From Gelidibacter japonicus (GTDB taxonomy: Bacteria; Bacteroidota; Bacteroidia; Flavobacteriales; Flavobacteriaceae): DNA of 64,000 nt. The notes under the pieces were generated by a model, which did not search any database, had not been told where the DNA came from, and saw only the letters and a list, made by a program, of their open reading frames with translations. The stretch is from NCBI RefSeq assembly GCF_010725055.1, contig NZ_BJKB01000010.1:1-64000 (forward strand), written 5' to 3'. The position numbers and the translations under genes are program-made. Each line of letters starts with the position of its first letter. The stretch's first letter is position 1. Positions 52,690 through 61,705 of this stretch are shown piece by piece.

Positions 52690-52916
52690 CTATTACAAAA
52701 TTGGATTGCATACTAAATCGAAATAGTTTAAATAAATTTCTGTATTATTTAATTCAATTGACGCAAAAGACTTAAAAAAGTTCCATTATTTTGCTCATTT
52801 TTTTAAGTTTTTTATTTGAAATTGGTTACCTTTTGAATGCGATATAGTGGCTTTGTTTGGGTGTTTTAGCCTTACCATAGGATGTCATTATAGTTGTATC
52901 TCTAATACCGTCACAT

Positions 52917-53684
52917 ATGATTGCTGCCATCACTCTTTTTTTAGTGGTTTCCATTTCAGCCTTGATTACAAAAATCGCTACTATTGCGTTGGTCCATACC
53001 GGTCTCTCCACCGATAGTGCGAAATTCCAGTCGCGCTCAGCATATACAGGCGTTGGATTCACCACATCGGAATCTGAAAACATAATGAACCATCCTGTAA
53101 GAAGACGAATTATTTTCAATTTGATGATTATTGGTAATGCGGGTATTGTGACGGTCATGTCGTCACTGATATTAACATTTATATTGCCCGAAACCTTGGC
53201 GTCAAAACTATACGGCTTGTTGACTGTTGTAGTTGGGATGACTGTGATTTGGTTGGCTATAAGAAGTAAGTGGATTGACATTGCGCTTTCTGCACTCATT
53301 ACTAGGGTGCTGAAACGTTACACCGATATCGATATTCAGGATTTTGCAGCGATTTTGCATTTAAAGGATGATTTTAAAATTAGTGAGAAGTTGATTGATC
53401 ACGGTTCTTGGATGGTCAACAAGACCATAAGGGACCTTAATTTAAAACATGAAGGTCTTATCATATTGGGTGTTGATAGACGTGGTACTGGTTACTTAGG
53501 GTCACCTAATGGTGATGTCATGATATTGCCGATGGATGTGATAACCGTATATGGTAAATCAGCAGTGATTGTCAGTGTGTTTAAGCGAAAACGGGATTTT
53601 AGTGCAGAACTAGAACACAAGGCCTTTGTGAAAAAAGAGGAAGAACGTCTTGAAGCCCAAATACATCCTAAAAAAGATGGATGA
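52917..53684 (+). CDS. Membrane protein with TrkA-C domain
   Basis: A 255-aa protein with about three membrane helices in the first half (1-24, 63-86, 95-113) with a polar loop STDSAKFQSRSAYTGVGFTTSES between them, then a cytoplasmic linker and a TrkA-C (RCK_C) domain (about 150-235: LNLKHEGLIILGVDRRGTGYLGSPNGDVMILPMDVITVYGKS). TrkA-C domains bind small ligands and gate K+ or other cation transport; here the domain is fused to a membrane unit, so it may be a sensor or channel subunit. In-frame TAG just upstream fixes the start at 52917. Confidence 0.82.
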   Translation: MIAAITLFLVVSISALITKIATIALVHTGLSTDSAKFQSRSAYTGVGFTTSESENIMNHPVRRRIIFNLMIIGNAGIVTVMSSLILTFILPETLASKLYGLLTVVVGMTVIWLAIRSKWIDIALSALITRVLKRYTDIDIQDFAAILHLKDDFKISEKLIDHGSWMVNKTIRDLNLKHEGLIILGVDRRGTGYLGSPNGDVMILPMDVITVYGKSAVIVSVFKRKRDFSAELEHKAFVKKEEERLEAQIHPKKDG

Positions 53685-53743
53685 TAATGCATTAATTTAA
53701 CAAAACTTTGAGGTAAATCCAATGGTCTGTCCAACCTGGATTA

Positions 53744-53751
53744 TATCTTTG
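53744..53751 (+). promoter_or_regulatory. -7 box of MFS/DsrE operon
   Basis: TATCTTTG, exact TAnnTTTG, giving a leader of about 110 bases to the MFS start. Confidence 0.5.
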
Positions 53752-53869
53752 CAGGATGTTAATATGAATCATTTCTTTTGGAACGAAATATGGACTCATA
53801 TCCAGATTTTGCACCAATAGGACTTGACCCAATCAGTAAAAATCGCCCATAAATTTTATCGTCGTATTG

Positions 53870-55042
53870 ATGACACCAAAACTTTCAAATTCGGTCTTGT
53901 ACCTCATGAGCTTTTCTGCAGGTCTGGTAGTGGCCAATTTGTATTACAACCAGCCTCTTTTAAACCTTATTTCGGAAACTTTTGGAGCTACTGAAGCTGC
54001 GGTGAGCAATGTGGCATTAGCAACACAGCTGGGCTATGCCTTTGGCTTGTTGTTTATTGTACCGTTGGGAGATAAACTCTCTAATCATAAAATTCTTCAA
54101 TTTGATTTTATCCTTATGATTCTTGCACTTATTGCGGCAGGAATGTCCCAAACACTATTGGCTTTGATAGTCAGCAGTTTTTTTATAGGATTTACATCTG
54201 CAATCCCACAATTGTTTATTCCAATGGCAGCTCAAATGTCTGATGAACAGGGGAGGGGCCGTGCCATTGGTATCGTCATGAGCGGATTGTTGATTGGTAT
54301 TTTGGGCAGTCGCATTATCAGTGGTTTTATTGGTGAAGAGTTTGGTTGGCGGGTCATGTATTACGCGGCCACAGTGTTGATGGCCATCCTGTTTGTCATT
54401 TTGAAGTGGAAGCTCCCTAATTTGAAACCAAATTATAATGGAAGCTATGGTGCTTTAATGATGTCTCTTTGGCATTATTTTAAAACAGAACCGTCATTAC
54501 GTTTAGCGGCTTTAAGAGGGGCATTGGGTTTTGCCGGTTTAAGTGCGTTTTGGACAACTTTGGTTTTTCTTATGGAAGATTCCTTTGGATATGGAAGTGG
54601 AGTTACTGGAACCTTTGGAATCTTTGGAATCGTTGGAGCGCTTGGTGCAATAGTGGTTGGTAAATTAAGCGATAAAGTCAGTAAAAACAAAATCATTTTT
54701 TATTCTGGGATTTTGTTGGTGATTTCATGGGTCATTTTCTTGATGTCAGCTCAGTCCATTATAGGATTGATATTAGGTGTTGTTTTGGTGGATTTGGGAT
54801 TACAGGCCTTACACATTACCAATCAGAATATTATTTTCTCGAAAAACCCTGATGCTCGTAACCGGGTCAACACTATATATATGGTCGGATTTTTTATAGG
54901 TGGAGCAATAGGTACCACCCTGGGCGCGATAGCTTGGCAACACTTGGGATGGAAGGGGGTAAGTTGGCTCGGCACACTTCTATCGGTTTTAATATTAATT
55001 GTACATCTTGCGTACAGTAAAAAACAATACAAAAACTCATGA
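53870..55042 (+). CDS. Major facilitator superfamily transporter
   Basis: A 390-aa inner-membrane transporter with twelve hydrophobic helices and the MFS motif A region GDKLSNHKILQFD between helices 2 and 3; it begins LMSFSAGLVVANLYYNQPLLNLI, a start shared with YgaY-like drug/sugar-efflux members. Substrate not visible. A TTG at 53867 overlaps the ATG by one base step; ATG 53870 is used. Its stop overlaps the start of the DsrE-like gene (ATGA, 55039-55042), implying coupled translation. Confidence 0.9.
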   Translation: MTPKLSNSVLYLMSFSAGLVVANLYYNQPLLNLISETFGATEAAVSNVALATQLGYAFGLLFIVPLGDKLSNHKILQFDFILMILALIAAGMSQTLLALIVSSFFIGFTSAIPQLFIPMAAQMSDEQGRGRAIGIVMSGLLIGILGSRIISGFIGEEFGWRVMYYAATVLMAILFVILKWKLPNLKPNYNGSYGALMMSLWHYFKTEPSLRLAALRGALGFAGLSAFWTTLVFLMEDSFGYGSGVTGTFGIFGIVGALGAIVVGKLSDKVSKNKIIFYSGILLVISWVIFLMSAQSIIGLILGVVLVDLGLQALHITNQNIIFSKNPDARNRVNTIYMVGFFIGGAIGTTLGAIAWQHLGWKGVSWLGTLLSVLILIVHLAYSKKQYKNS

Positions 55043-55578
55043 AAACTACACTTAAATTGCTCGTCGTTTTGATCATATTAAATTTCCAAAATACACTGAA
55101 TGCACAAGATTGGGAAACTCCAATGATTGAAGGCTATGGTAAAATTGTCCATTATGACGAGGCGCAGAACCAACCCGACCCATCCAAAGAATACAAAATA
55201 GTGTTTCATATCAAGGATGGGAAGGAGCGTGAGGGTGTTAACGAAGGTCTTTGGAAAATAGCAAGACTTATTAATCTTATGGGGAGTTATAAGGTGCCTC
55301 AAGAGAATTTAAAGATTGTTGCCATTATCAGCGGAACTGCAACACCGTTTGTGTTAACAGACAATGAACATCAAAGGAGAGAACAAAGAACCAACCCAAA
55401 TCTTGACTTGTTAAGTAAGTTGAAACAACATAACGTAAAAATTTTAGTTTGCGGACAAGCTTTGGGCAAACATAGAATAGACCCAACTAAAGATCTCAAC
55501 CCTTATATTGAGATGACGACATCGTCTCTCGTGGCGCTGCCCACTTATCAAATGGAAGGCTTTGTGCCTATGTTCTAG
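55039..55578 (+). CDS. Exported DsrE family protein
   Basis: A 179-aa protein with a signal peptide (LLVVLIILNFQNTLNAQ) and a DsrE/DsrF-like fold (about 50-175). One cysteine sits at C138 in ILVCGQAL, the position of the family's sulfur-carrying cysteine, and EMTTSSLVALPTYQMEG closes the domain. Cytoplasmic DsrE proteins relay sulfur in sulfur oxidation; exported forms of this kind are common in Flavobacteriaceae and their partner is unknown. Start overlaps the MFS stop by 4 bases, so the exporter and this protein are likely made together. Confidence 0.88.
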   Translation: MKTTLKLLVVLIILNFQNTLNAQDWETPMIEGYGKIVHYDEAQNQPDPSKEYKIVFHIKDGKEREGVNEGLWKIARLINLMGSYKVPQENLKIVAIISGTATPFVLTDNEHQRREQRTNPNLDLLSKLKQHNVKILVCGQALGKHRIDPTKDLNPYIEMTTSSLVALPTYQMEGFVPMF

Positions 55579-55629
55579 CAACTTTGATAAATCATCGTTT
55601 CGGAAATTATAACAAAACTTTAATAAATA

Positions 55630-55664
55630 TTAGTTCGCTATGTTATGAACTAAGCGTATCTTTA
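55630..55664 (+). promoter_or_regulatory. Operator/promoter of the GbsR-like regulator gene
   Basis: Palindrome TTAGTTC (55630-55636)-N10-GAACTAA (55647-55653), then GCG and TATCTTTA (55657-55664, -7 box with A for the final G). Exactly 19 bases upstream of the -7 box is TTCG, the -33 element, inside the left palindrome arm. A protein bound here would cover the promoter spacer. The same arrangement occurs at 56224-56258. Confidence 0.75.
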
Positions 55665-55678
55665 TGAAAAAGTTACAA

Positions 55679-56164
55679 ATGGCCATTTCAGAAGAAAAAC
55701 TAAAATTGATTGAAGAGATAGGTCTTGGTTTGGAAACAAGATTGCAAATAGCACCGCTTGCCGCTCGAATTTATGCTTTATTGACCTTGTCTTCCTATGA
55801 AGGATTGACCTTTGAGGAGATTCGTGAAATTGTGGGCTCCAGTAAAAGCTCGACATCGGTAAATTTGAATGTTTTAATACAATTAAAGCATATTGAATAT
55901 TATACAAAGAGTGGTGATAGAAAACGTTATTTTAGAATCTCTAAATACTATCAATTGACCACATTAGAAGCAAATCTTCAATCATTGGAGAATGAAATCC
56001 ATTTGGTTGAGAAAATTAATTCATACAATAAAATACATTTTCCAGAGAAATTCACAAATGAAAAATCCCTGGGGGATATTACGACAGACTATTTGAAAAA
56101 GATGCAAGCACTTGTTGCTGTTACCATTGAGAAAATCAAAGCTCATCAAGCTTCCGAAACATGA
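55679..56164 (+). CDS. GbsR/MarR-type winged-helix transcriptional regulator
   Basis: A 161-aa regulator related to the GbsR branch of MarR proteins. The DNA-binding winged helix lies about residues 27-95 (APLAARIYALLTLSSYEGLTFEEIREIVGSSKSSTSVNLNVLIQLKHIEYYTKSGDRKRYF), preceded and followed by long dimerisation helices. An upstream ATG at 55664 shares its A with the last base of the -7 box, so that start cannot be used from this promoter; the next ATG, 55679, leaves a leader of about 11 bases. Its own promoter holds the palindrome repeated ahead of the META gene, so it most likely represses itself and the cluster downstream. No signal molecule can be named. Confidence 0.85.
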   Translation: MAISEEKLKLIEEIGLGLETRLQIAPLAARIYALLTLSSYEGLTFEEIREIVGSSKSSTSVNLNVLIQLKHIEYYTKSGDRKRYFRISKYYQLTTLEANLQSLENEIHLVEKINSYNKIHFPEKFTNEKSLGDITTDYLKKMQALVAVTIEKIKAHQASET

Positions 56165-56223
56165 TTAAATATCATTAACGGGATCGCTTTCAAGAGTAAA
56201 GTTTAACATTGGTTTATAATTAT

Positions 56224-56258
56224 ATAGTTCGTGATGTTATGAACTAACACTAAATTTA
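56224..56258 (+). promoter_or_regulatory. Second copy of the GbsR-type operator/promoter
   Basis: ATAGTTC (56224-56230)-N10-GAACTAA (56241-56247), CAC, then TAAATTTA (56251-56258). The 10-base core differs from the first copy only at its start (GTGATGTTAT against GCTATGTTAT), and the distances palindrome to -7 box and TTCG-N19-(-7) are identical. Predicted start near 56262-56264. Confidence 0.72.
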
Positions 56259-56264
56259 TAGAAA

Positions 56265-56476
56265 ACTCTTGATGTTAATGGAAATCTTAAAGTGCTGGGT
56301 TTTTTGAGGCACAGAGTTTTTCAATGAGGTTAATCAAATAATACTATTTCCTCTTTATTTACAGGAAGTTTGCTTATTGAGTAGTTGGATTTTGCTTAAG
56401 AATAATACCAATCAAACTATTCAGAATAAGAACAAGAATCAAAAACATAGAAATTAAATTAAAAACAACATAAACA
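56265..56476 (+). other. Long 5' leader of the META gene
   Basis: About 210 bases between the predicted start and the ATG. It contains a possible short peptide of 11 codons (ATG at 56272, MLMEILKCWVF) and A-rich DNA before the start. Whether the small frame is translated is unknown. Confidence 0.35.
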
Positions 56477-57328
56477 ATGAAAATTAAAATAGCCACAATC
56501 GCCCTTATCGCTTTCACTATCATGGGCTGTAATACTGGGAAGAAGACAAATTCAAATTTAGAAACTTCTGAAAATAACACCGACACAGCCGACTCAAAAA
56601 GTACAAATCAAGAGATGTCTATTGAAAATACGAAATGGATCATCACTACTTTAGACGGTCGGGACATGTCAGACCGTGAAAAGAATGGTCAGATTATTTA
56701 TTTCACCTTAAACTCTGAAGACAATAGTGTCAATGGGTTTTCAGGATGTAATAGCTTTATGGGTACTTATACCTTGGAAGAAGGCAATCGGATTTCATTT
56801 TTGCAATTGGGGTCTACCCGAATGGCTTGCCCAGACGCCAAAATCAATGAGTCACAAATATTGAGCATTTTTGAAAATGCCGATAATTTCACTATTTCTG
56901 ATGGTAAGTTGGCGCTTAATAAAGCAAAGAGGGCCCCATTGGCAGAATTTAAAAAAGGAGAAATGGACATTGATCCCATTGTTGGAAAATATTGGAAGTT
57001 GAAAACCTTGGAAGGCCAGAATATCACAATGGCAGACAACCAAGAACGTGAGATTTATTTCACATTAAAGTCTCAAGATAACAGAGTGACGGGATTTGCT
57101 GGTTGTAACACTATTAATGGAGAATATACTTTGGAAGAAGGCAATCGTATTCGGTTCAAAGGCATGTTGACCACTTTAAAAGCTTGCCCAGATGTTGATG
57201 TTGATGAATCAGCATTTCTTAAAGTCTTTGAACTTGCAGACAATTACACCATCGTAGATGATGTGTTGAGTTTAAACGTAGGCAGAAGAGCGCCTTTAGC
57301 AGTATTTGAAGCGGTTTATTTTGACTAA
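56477..57328 (+). CDS. Lipoprotein with two META domains
   Basis: A 283-aa lipoprotein: signal ending FTIMGC (C18), then an acidic/polar linker. Two META (HslJ-like) domains follow, about 48-155 and 168-280, each with the pattern W-x-L-x-T-L-(D/E)G, YFTL..., FSGCN/FAGCN and a late TRMACPD/TLKACPD cysteine pair. The internal duplication is clear by eye. META proteins are envelope-located and appear in stress or drug-resistance loci (e.g. HslJ); the mechanism is unknown. First gene of the cluster behind the second GbsR-type operator. Confidence 0.9.
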   Translation: MKIKIATIALIAFTIMGCNTGKKTNSNLETSENNTDTADSKSTNQEMSIENTKWIITTLDGRDMSDREKNGQIIYFTLNSEDNSVNGFSGCNSFMGTYTLEEGNRISFLQLGSTRMACPDAKINESQILSIFENADNFTISDGKLALNKAKRAPLAEFKKGEMDIDPIVGKYWKLKTLEGQNITMADNQEREIYFTLKSQDNRVTGFAGCNTINGEYTLEEGNRIRFKGMLTTLKACPDVDVDESAFLKVFELADNYTIVDDVLSLNVGRRAPLAVFEAVYFD

Positions 57329-57423
57329 CCTATTTAAAGGGATAGGACCAAGGAGTTTCGATAAAGTTTTATCGAGTTCAATTTAAAATCATGTAAATTA
57401 TTAATCAATTTAAAACTTGAAAA

Positions 57424-58497
57424 ATGAAGACAACCTTAAAAAAACTTAAAGACATCAGTTCGGAAAATTGTATTACCATCATCATGAATTCCCATAGGAC
57501 GAAGCCTGATTATCTCAAAGACGAATTAATACTTAAAAACCATATCAAAGAAGTTGAAACACGACTTTTGGCAGATACGACCAAAAAGGATGCAACGAAA
57601 TTAATTGACAAATTGCATGCGCTGGCCAAAGACATTGATCACAGTCGTAATTTGGACAGCTTATTGCTTTTTGTGAACCATGATGTAGCGGAGTATACAC
57701 GATTGCCAATAAAAGTTGTAGATCGGGTAATCATTGATAATACATTCGCTACAAGAGATTTAGTGCGGTCTATCCACGCTGAATCCAACTATTACTTATT
57801 GGTTTTAAGCCAAGATAAAGCACGGTTGATTGAGGCATTAAATGACAAGGTCGTAAAGGAATTTGGATCGCCATTTCCTATGGAAAACGAACAGTCTTTT
57901 ACCAAAAACAAAACTCAAGCTGCTGCAGCATCACGACAGTCAAGTTTGATTGGTGAATTTTTCAACAGAGTAGACAAGGAAGTGAATAGTATAAGAAAAC
58001 AAAATCCGCTGCCAGTTTTAATTTCCACTGTTGAAGAAAATTATTCTGAATATTTAAAAGTCGCAGATGAAAAGCAGAGTATTTACGATACCTATTTAAA
58101 CAAAAACAGAATGGCCGAAAAAGATCATGCCATCGTTTCTGAAGCTTACAGAATCATTGAAACCTACAATATCAAAAGAAACAATGATCGGAAGGCAGAA
58201 TTGCTAAAAGCAGTATCTGAAAACAAATTCTTAAGTGACACTAATGACATTTGGAGAGCCATCTCCCAGGGGAAAATACAAACACTTTTTATCGAACAGG
58301 GTTTGTTTCAACCCGCTATTTTAGAAAATGACAAAATTGTGTATGTGTCAGAAGACCAAAGAACGGATAAAGATGTCATCGATGATATTTATGATGAGAT
58401 GATTGAGATGAATATGGATTTTGGCGGTGATGTTGTATTCCTTCCCAAAGGAGAATTAGATAAATTTAACGGATTTGGCGCTGTTACGCGTTATTAA
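57424..58497 (+). CDS. baeRF family (eRF1-like) protein
   Basis: A 357-aa protein resembling the bacterial archaeo-eukaryotic release factor (baeRF) families, probably family 3. It begins with the N-terminal domain ENCITIIMNSHRTKPDYLKDELILKNHIKEVETRLL, followed by a middle domain with YYLLVLSQDKARLIEALND and a C-terminal domain ending VVFLPKGELDKFNGFGAVTRY. No GGQ motif is visible, as for most baeRFs. They are predicted to act on ribosomes in stress or rescue, but few have been tested. It is embedded in the META-led cluster, about 95 bases after the META gene, whose stop is followed by a small hairpin TCGATAAA-gt-TTTATCGA. Confidence 0.75.
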   Translation: MKTTLKKLKDISSENCITIIMNSHRTKPDYLKDELILKNHIKEVETRLLADTTKKDATKLIDKLHALAKDIDHSRNLDSLLLFVNHDVAEYTRLPIKVVDRVIIDNTFATRDLVRSIHAESNYYLLVLSQDKARLIEALNDKVVKEFGSPFPMENEQSFTKNKTQAAAASRQSSLIGEFFNRVDKEVNSIRKQNPLPVLISTVEENYSEYLKVADEKQSIYDTYLNKNRMAEKDHAIVSEAYRIIETYNIKRNNDRKAELLKAVSENKFLSDTNDIWRAISQGKIQTLFIEQGLFQPAILENDKIVYVSEDQRTDKDVIDDIYDEMIEMNMDFGGDVVFLPKGELDKFNGFGAVTRY

Positions 58498-58676
58498 AAG
58501 TTTTGCAAATTAAAATAGGCATTGGTTTTAGTGAGTTCTTAAGCAAATGCCAATTTATTTTGTTTTCGAGTTTTTCGAGAAGTGTTGTCGATGTTGACAC
58601 TTTTTATTGAAGAATGCTTGGCAACTTAATTTAATAGCTAATTGTCTGTAAGTCGTTTACAATCAAGTCTTTGTTC

Positions 58677-58692
58677 CCTGCCTACCGGCAGG
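58677..58692. repeat. Dispersed palindrome CCTGCC-tacc-GGCAGG
   Basis: A 16-base hairpin between the baeRF and SDR genes, of the same type as the CTGCC/GGCAG piece at 27587-27600. Confidence 0.5.
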
Positions 58693-58757
58693 AAGGTATT
58701 AGCATAGCGATCTTGATTCTATATCGAAAAAATGATTAATATTTAAATACTTTAAAA

Positions 58758-59570
58758 ATGGATGTTCAGAAAAAATATATAGTAATTACCGGAGGAGCTG
58801 GTGGAATAGGGCAGGCGTGTGCTCAAGCTTTTAAGGATCAACCAATAATTATAACCGATTACTCACAGGATCAAGTTGATAAAACAGTCGCATCTTTGTT
58901 AAAAGACGGCTTTGATGTGTCTGGAATTTCTTGTGATATAACCGATAAAAATGATATAGATAAGCTTATCAAATTTGTCTCTGAAAAAGGTGGCCTAAAA
59001 GCTTTAGTCCACACTGCTGGTGTCAGTGGTACGGTTAAGGACCTGAAAAAAGTGTATACCATCGATTTGGTTGCCACCGAACTTTTGATTGATGCCTTTT
59101 ACGAGCTTGCCGAAAAAGATTCGGTAGCAGTATTGCTTTCTTCCATGATGGGTCACGCCGTTCCTGCAAACGCAGAATATGATGAGGCACTTATCAATCC
59201 GCAAGCAACAGAATCCTTTGATATTGTAAGTAAGTTTGTGGACGGTTCATCAGACACGATGTACAATTTTGCAAAACGAGGTGTTCATTTGCTCACCCAT
59301 AAAAATGTGAGTAAGTGGGGCGGAAAAGGTGCGCGAATAGTCACTGTTTCTCCTGGAGTCATTGAAACCCCAATGGCCTTGAAGGCCGCCGCAGAACATC
59401 CTGAACGAATGGAAAAGATAAAAGCGGCAACACCTTTAAAACGAAATGGTCAACCGAAAGATATTGCAGGAGTTGTTCATTTTTTAACCACTGATGCCGC
59501 CAGTTTTATTACGGGTACCGATATTTTGGTGGATGGTGGTGTTATTCAAAACATTAAAAAAATGGGATAG
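58758..59570 (+). CDS. Short-chain dehydrogenase/reductase
   Basis: A 270-aa SDR with NAD(P) motif TGGAGGIGQ (11-19), VHTAGVSGT and an active-site region SSMMGHAVPANAEYDEAL followed by MYNFAKRGVHLL (tyrosine and lysine: Y..xxK). Its C-terminal WGGKGARIVTVSPGVIETPM is classical. About 260 bases after the baeRF gene, so a promoter could lie between, though none of the -7 box type was found. Substrate unknown. Confidence 0.88.
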   Translation: MDVQKKYIVITGGAGGIGQACAQAFKDQPIIITDYSQDQVDKTVASLLKDGFDVSGISCDITDKNDIDKLIKFVSEKGGLKALVHTAGVSGTVKDLKKVYTIDLVATELLIDAFYELAEKDSVAVLLSSMMGHAVPANAEYDEALINPQATESFDIVSKFVDGSSDTMYNFAKRGVHLLTHKNVSKWGGKGARIVTVSPGVIETPMALKAAAEHPERMEKIKAATPLKRNGQPKDIAGVVHFLTTDAASFITGTDILVDGGVIQNIKKMG

Positions 59571-59596
59571 ATTTTTTGTGATTAAAACACATCGTT

Positions 59597-60118
59597 ATGG
59601 AGCATAACAAGATCATATGGACTGTAGGGCATTCAACCAGAACTCTTGAAGAGTTTTTGGCCTTGCTCAATAGTGACGAGATAGCACTGCTCATCGATGT
59701 ACGACGCTTTCCTGGTTCGCGAAAATTCCCACAGTTTAATACAGAAACTCTTGAGTCCGCTTTACTTGAAAATGGAATTGATTACAGACATATAGAAGCT
59801 TTGGGTGGACGACGCAAGGCTTCCCAAGATTCTAAAAACACGGTATGGAATCACCCGTCCTTCAGAGGTTATGCCGATTATATGGAAACTTCTGAATTTA
59901 AGGATGCTTTCAAAACATTGGAGTCCTTGGCTTCTGAAAAAAGATGTGCCATCATGTGTTCTGAAGCCGTTTGGTGGCGTTGTCATCGTTCAATGATTTC
60001 AGATCAATTAAAAGCAAATGGTTGGAACGTCATTCATATTATGGGAGAAAATCAGCATCAAGAGCACCCATACACAAAACCGGCAAAAGTAGAAGATGGG
60101 CAACTGTTCTATCATTAA
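59597..60118 (+). CDS. DUF488 family protein
   Basis: A 173-aa DUF488 protein. Family signatures TVGHSTRTLEEFLALL, LLIDVRRFPGSRKFPQFN and CSEAVWWRCHRSMI with two cysteines are present. DUF488 members are found widely beside stress and redox genes; a biochemical role is not established. 26 bases after the SDR stop and 23 bases before the epimerase start, so it is in the middle of a tight operon. Confidence 0.87.
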   Translation: MEHNKIIWTVGHSTRTLEEFLALLNSDEIALLIDVRRFPGSRKFPQFNTETLESALLENGIDYRHIEALGGRRKASQDSKNTVWNHPSFRGYADYMETSEFKDAFKTLESLASEKRCAIMCSEAVWWRCHRSMISDQLKANGWNVIHIMGENQHQEHPYTKPAKVEDGQLFYH

Positions 60119-60141
60119 ATAATAATGTCAATTAACGTCTC

Positions 60142-61164
60142 ATGACAAAGAAAAATATTTTACTTACAGGTGCCTCCGGAACGGTGGGTTTTGAAGCTTT
60201 GAAACAGCTTATAGAAAAAGATAGATACACTATTTCGGTTTTTGATAAAAAGACAAAGCGTTCAGTAGAGAAATTAGAACCATTTGCCAATCAAATTGAT
60301 CTTATTTATGGGGACATTTCAAATCCGAAGGACTTAAAGTCTTTTAAAAATATAGATGTAGTAATTCATTTAGCTGCTATCATTCCTCCATTGGCGGATG
60401 AGCATCCGGAGCATGCCAAAAAAGTAAATACGGAAGGTACCCATCATCTTATTAAACAATTGGAAGCGCATTCCCCAAAGGCATTTTTTATGTACAGTTC
60501 CAGTATTTCAGTCTATGGCGATCGTATTGAAAATCCGTATATACATGTTGGCGATACCCTTACTCCGAGTGAAGGAGATGCTTACGGCGAAACAAAAATC
60601 GCCTCAGAAAAATTAGTCGAAGAAAGCCATTTGGATTGGACCATTTTCAGGTTGGCCGCCATTATGGGCAATCATAAAATGAGCAAGTTGATGTTCCATC
60701 AGCCTTTACATACGGCTTTGGAAATTGCTACGCCACGAGATACGGCCCGCGCCTTTGTGAATGGCATTGAGAAGCAACAGGAGCTGTCCAAAAGGATTTT
60801 TAATTTGGGAGGAGGCGAAAGTTGCAGGATCAGTTATGAACATTTTTTGGAACGTTCTTTCGCAGTTTTCGGATTGGGAGCGGTCGATTTTCCGAAACAT
60901 GCGTTTGCAGATAAAAATTTTCACTGTGGGCTTTATGCTGATGGCGATGATTTAGAGAATATTGTCCAGTTTAGAACGGATAGTTTGGAGGATCATTTTG
61001 AAATGGAGGCTAAAAAAGTATCCTCACTTAAAAAAACTGCTGCGACACTTTTTAAAAAGCCCATAAAATGGTTTTTGCTAAAAAAGTCAGAACCTTATCA
61101 AGCTTTTAAAACAAAAGATGCCAAACAAATGCACCATTATTTTAATCTAAAATCAAAACCATGA
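60142..61164 (+). CDS. NAD-dependent epimerase/dehydratase family protein
   Basis: A 340-aa extended SDR. NAD motif TGASGTVG (9-16), VVIHLAAI, and the YGETK (YxxxK) catalytic motif with the serine in SSSISVYGD. The C-terminal part (about 290-340) is basic and helical. Substrate is not visible; nucleotide-sugar or steroid-like substrates are typical. Its stop overlaps the start of the DUF2141 gene (ATGA, 61161-61164). Confidence 0.88.
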   Translation: MTKKNILLTGASGTVGFEALKQLIEKDRYTISVFDKKTKRSVEKLEPFANQIDLIYGDISNPKDLKSFKNIDVVIHLAAIIPPLADEHPEHAKKVNTEGTHHLIKQLEAHSPKAFFMYSSSISVYGDRIENPYIHVGDTLTPSEGDAYGETKIASEKLVEESHLDWTIFRLAAIMGNHKMSKLMFHQPLHTALEIATPRDTARAFVNGIEKQQELSKRIFNLGGGESCRISYEHFLERSFAVFGLGAVDFPKHAFADKNFHCGLYADGDDLENIVQFRTDSLEDHFEMEAKKVSSLKKTAATLFKKPIKWFLLKKSEPYQAFKTKDAKQMHHYFNLKSKP

Positions 61165-61577
61165 ATATCTTAATTCTATATCTATCCTTTTTAACAAGCT
61201 TTTTCGGTAACGACAATCCGCAGTTGACCATTCACGTTCAAAATATTAAATCCTTAAAAGGCGAAATAATTATTGGCGTCTTTAATACGGATAAGGACTT
61301 TTTGAAAGACGGTGTGGCTATCAAAAATTATACAATCACTGTTGATAAAGCCACTGAAACTATTGTGATCAAAGATTTGCCAAAAGGTGAGTATGCCGTG
61401 TCCTTATATCATGATGAAAATTCTGATAAGGAGTGCAACCGTAACTTCCTTGGAATTCCAAAGGAAGGTTATGGCTTTTCAAACAATGTAAAACCAAAGT
61501 TTTCGGCGCCGTCCTATGAGGACTGTAAGTTTACATTGGCAGAAAATAAGGTCTTAGATATTGCATTACGGCACTAA
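61161..61577 (+). CDS. DUF2141 family exported protein
   Basis: A 138-aa protein with a short signal (LYLSFLTSFFG) and a DUF2141 domain: LTIHVQNIKSLKGEIIIGVFN, ITVDKATETIVIKDLPKGEYAVSLYHDENSDKECNRNFLGIPKEGYGFSN. The beta-sandwich family is secreted or periplasmic and of unknown function; in some bacteria it sits near terpenoid or stress genes. Translationally coupled to the epimerase. Confidence 0.88.
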   Translation: MNILILYLSFLTSFFGNDNPQLTIHVQNIKSLKGEIIIGVFNTDKDFLKDGVAIKNYTITVDKATETIVIKDLPKGEYAVSLYHDENSDKECNRNFLGIPKEGYGFSNNVKPKFSAPSYEDCKFTLAENKVLDIALRH

Positions 61578-61705
61578 TCACAAAGTAATCCCTTTATTAT
61601 CGCTAAGCTGATTCACGTCATTGATATGATCTGTTATTCGATTTAACTTAGCTTTTAATAATCAACGACTTAGAAGTTTAAATTAATACATTAAAAATTA
61701 AAATT

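Noticed and set aside
58518-58551. Terminator after the baeRF gene (GGCATT/AATGCC)
   Set aside because: Only six paired bases with a long loop and no T-run; too weak to call.
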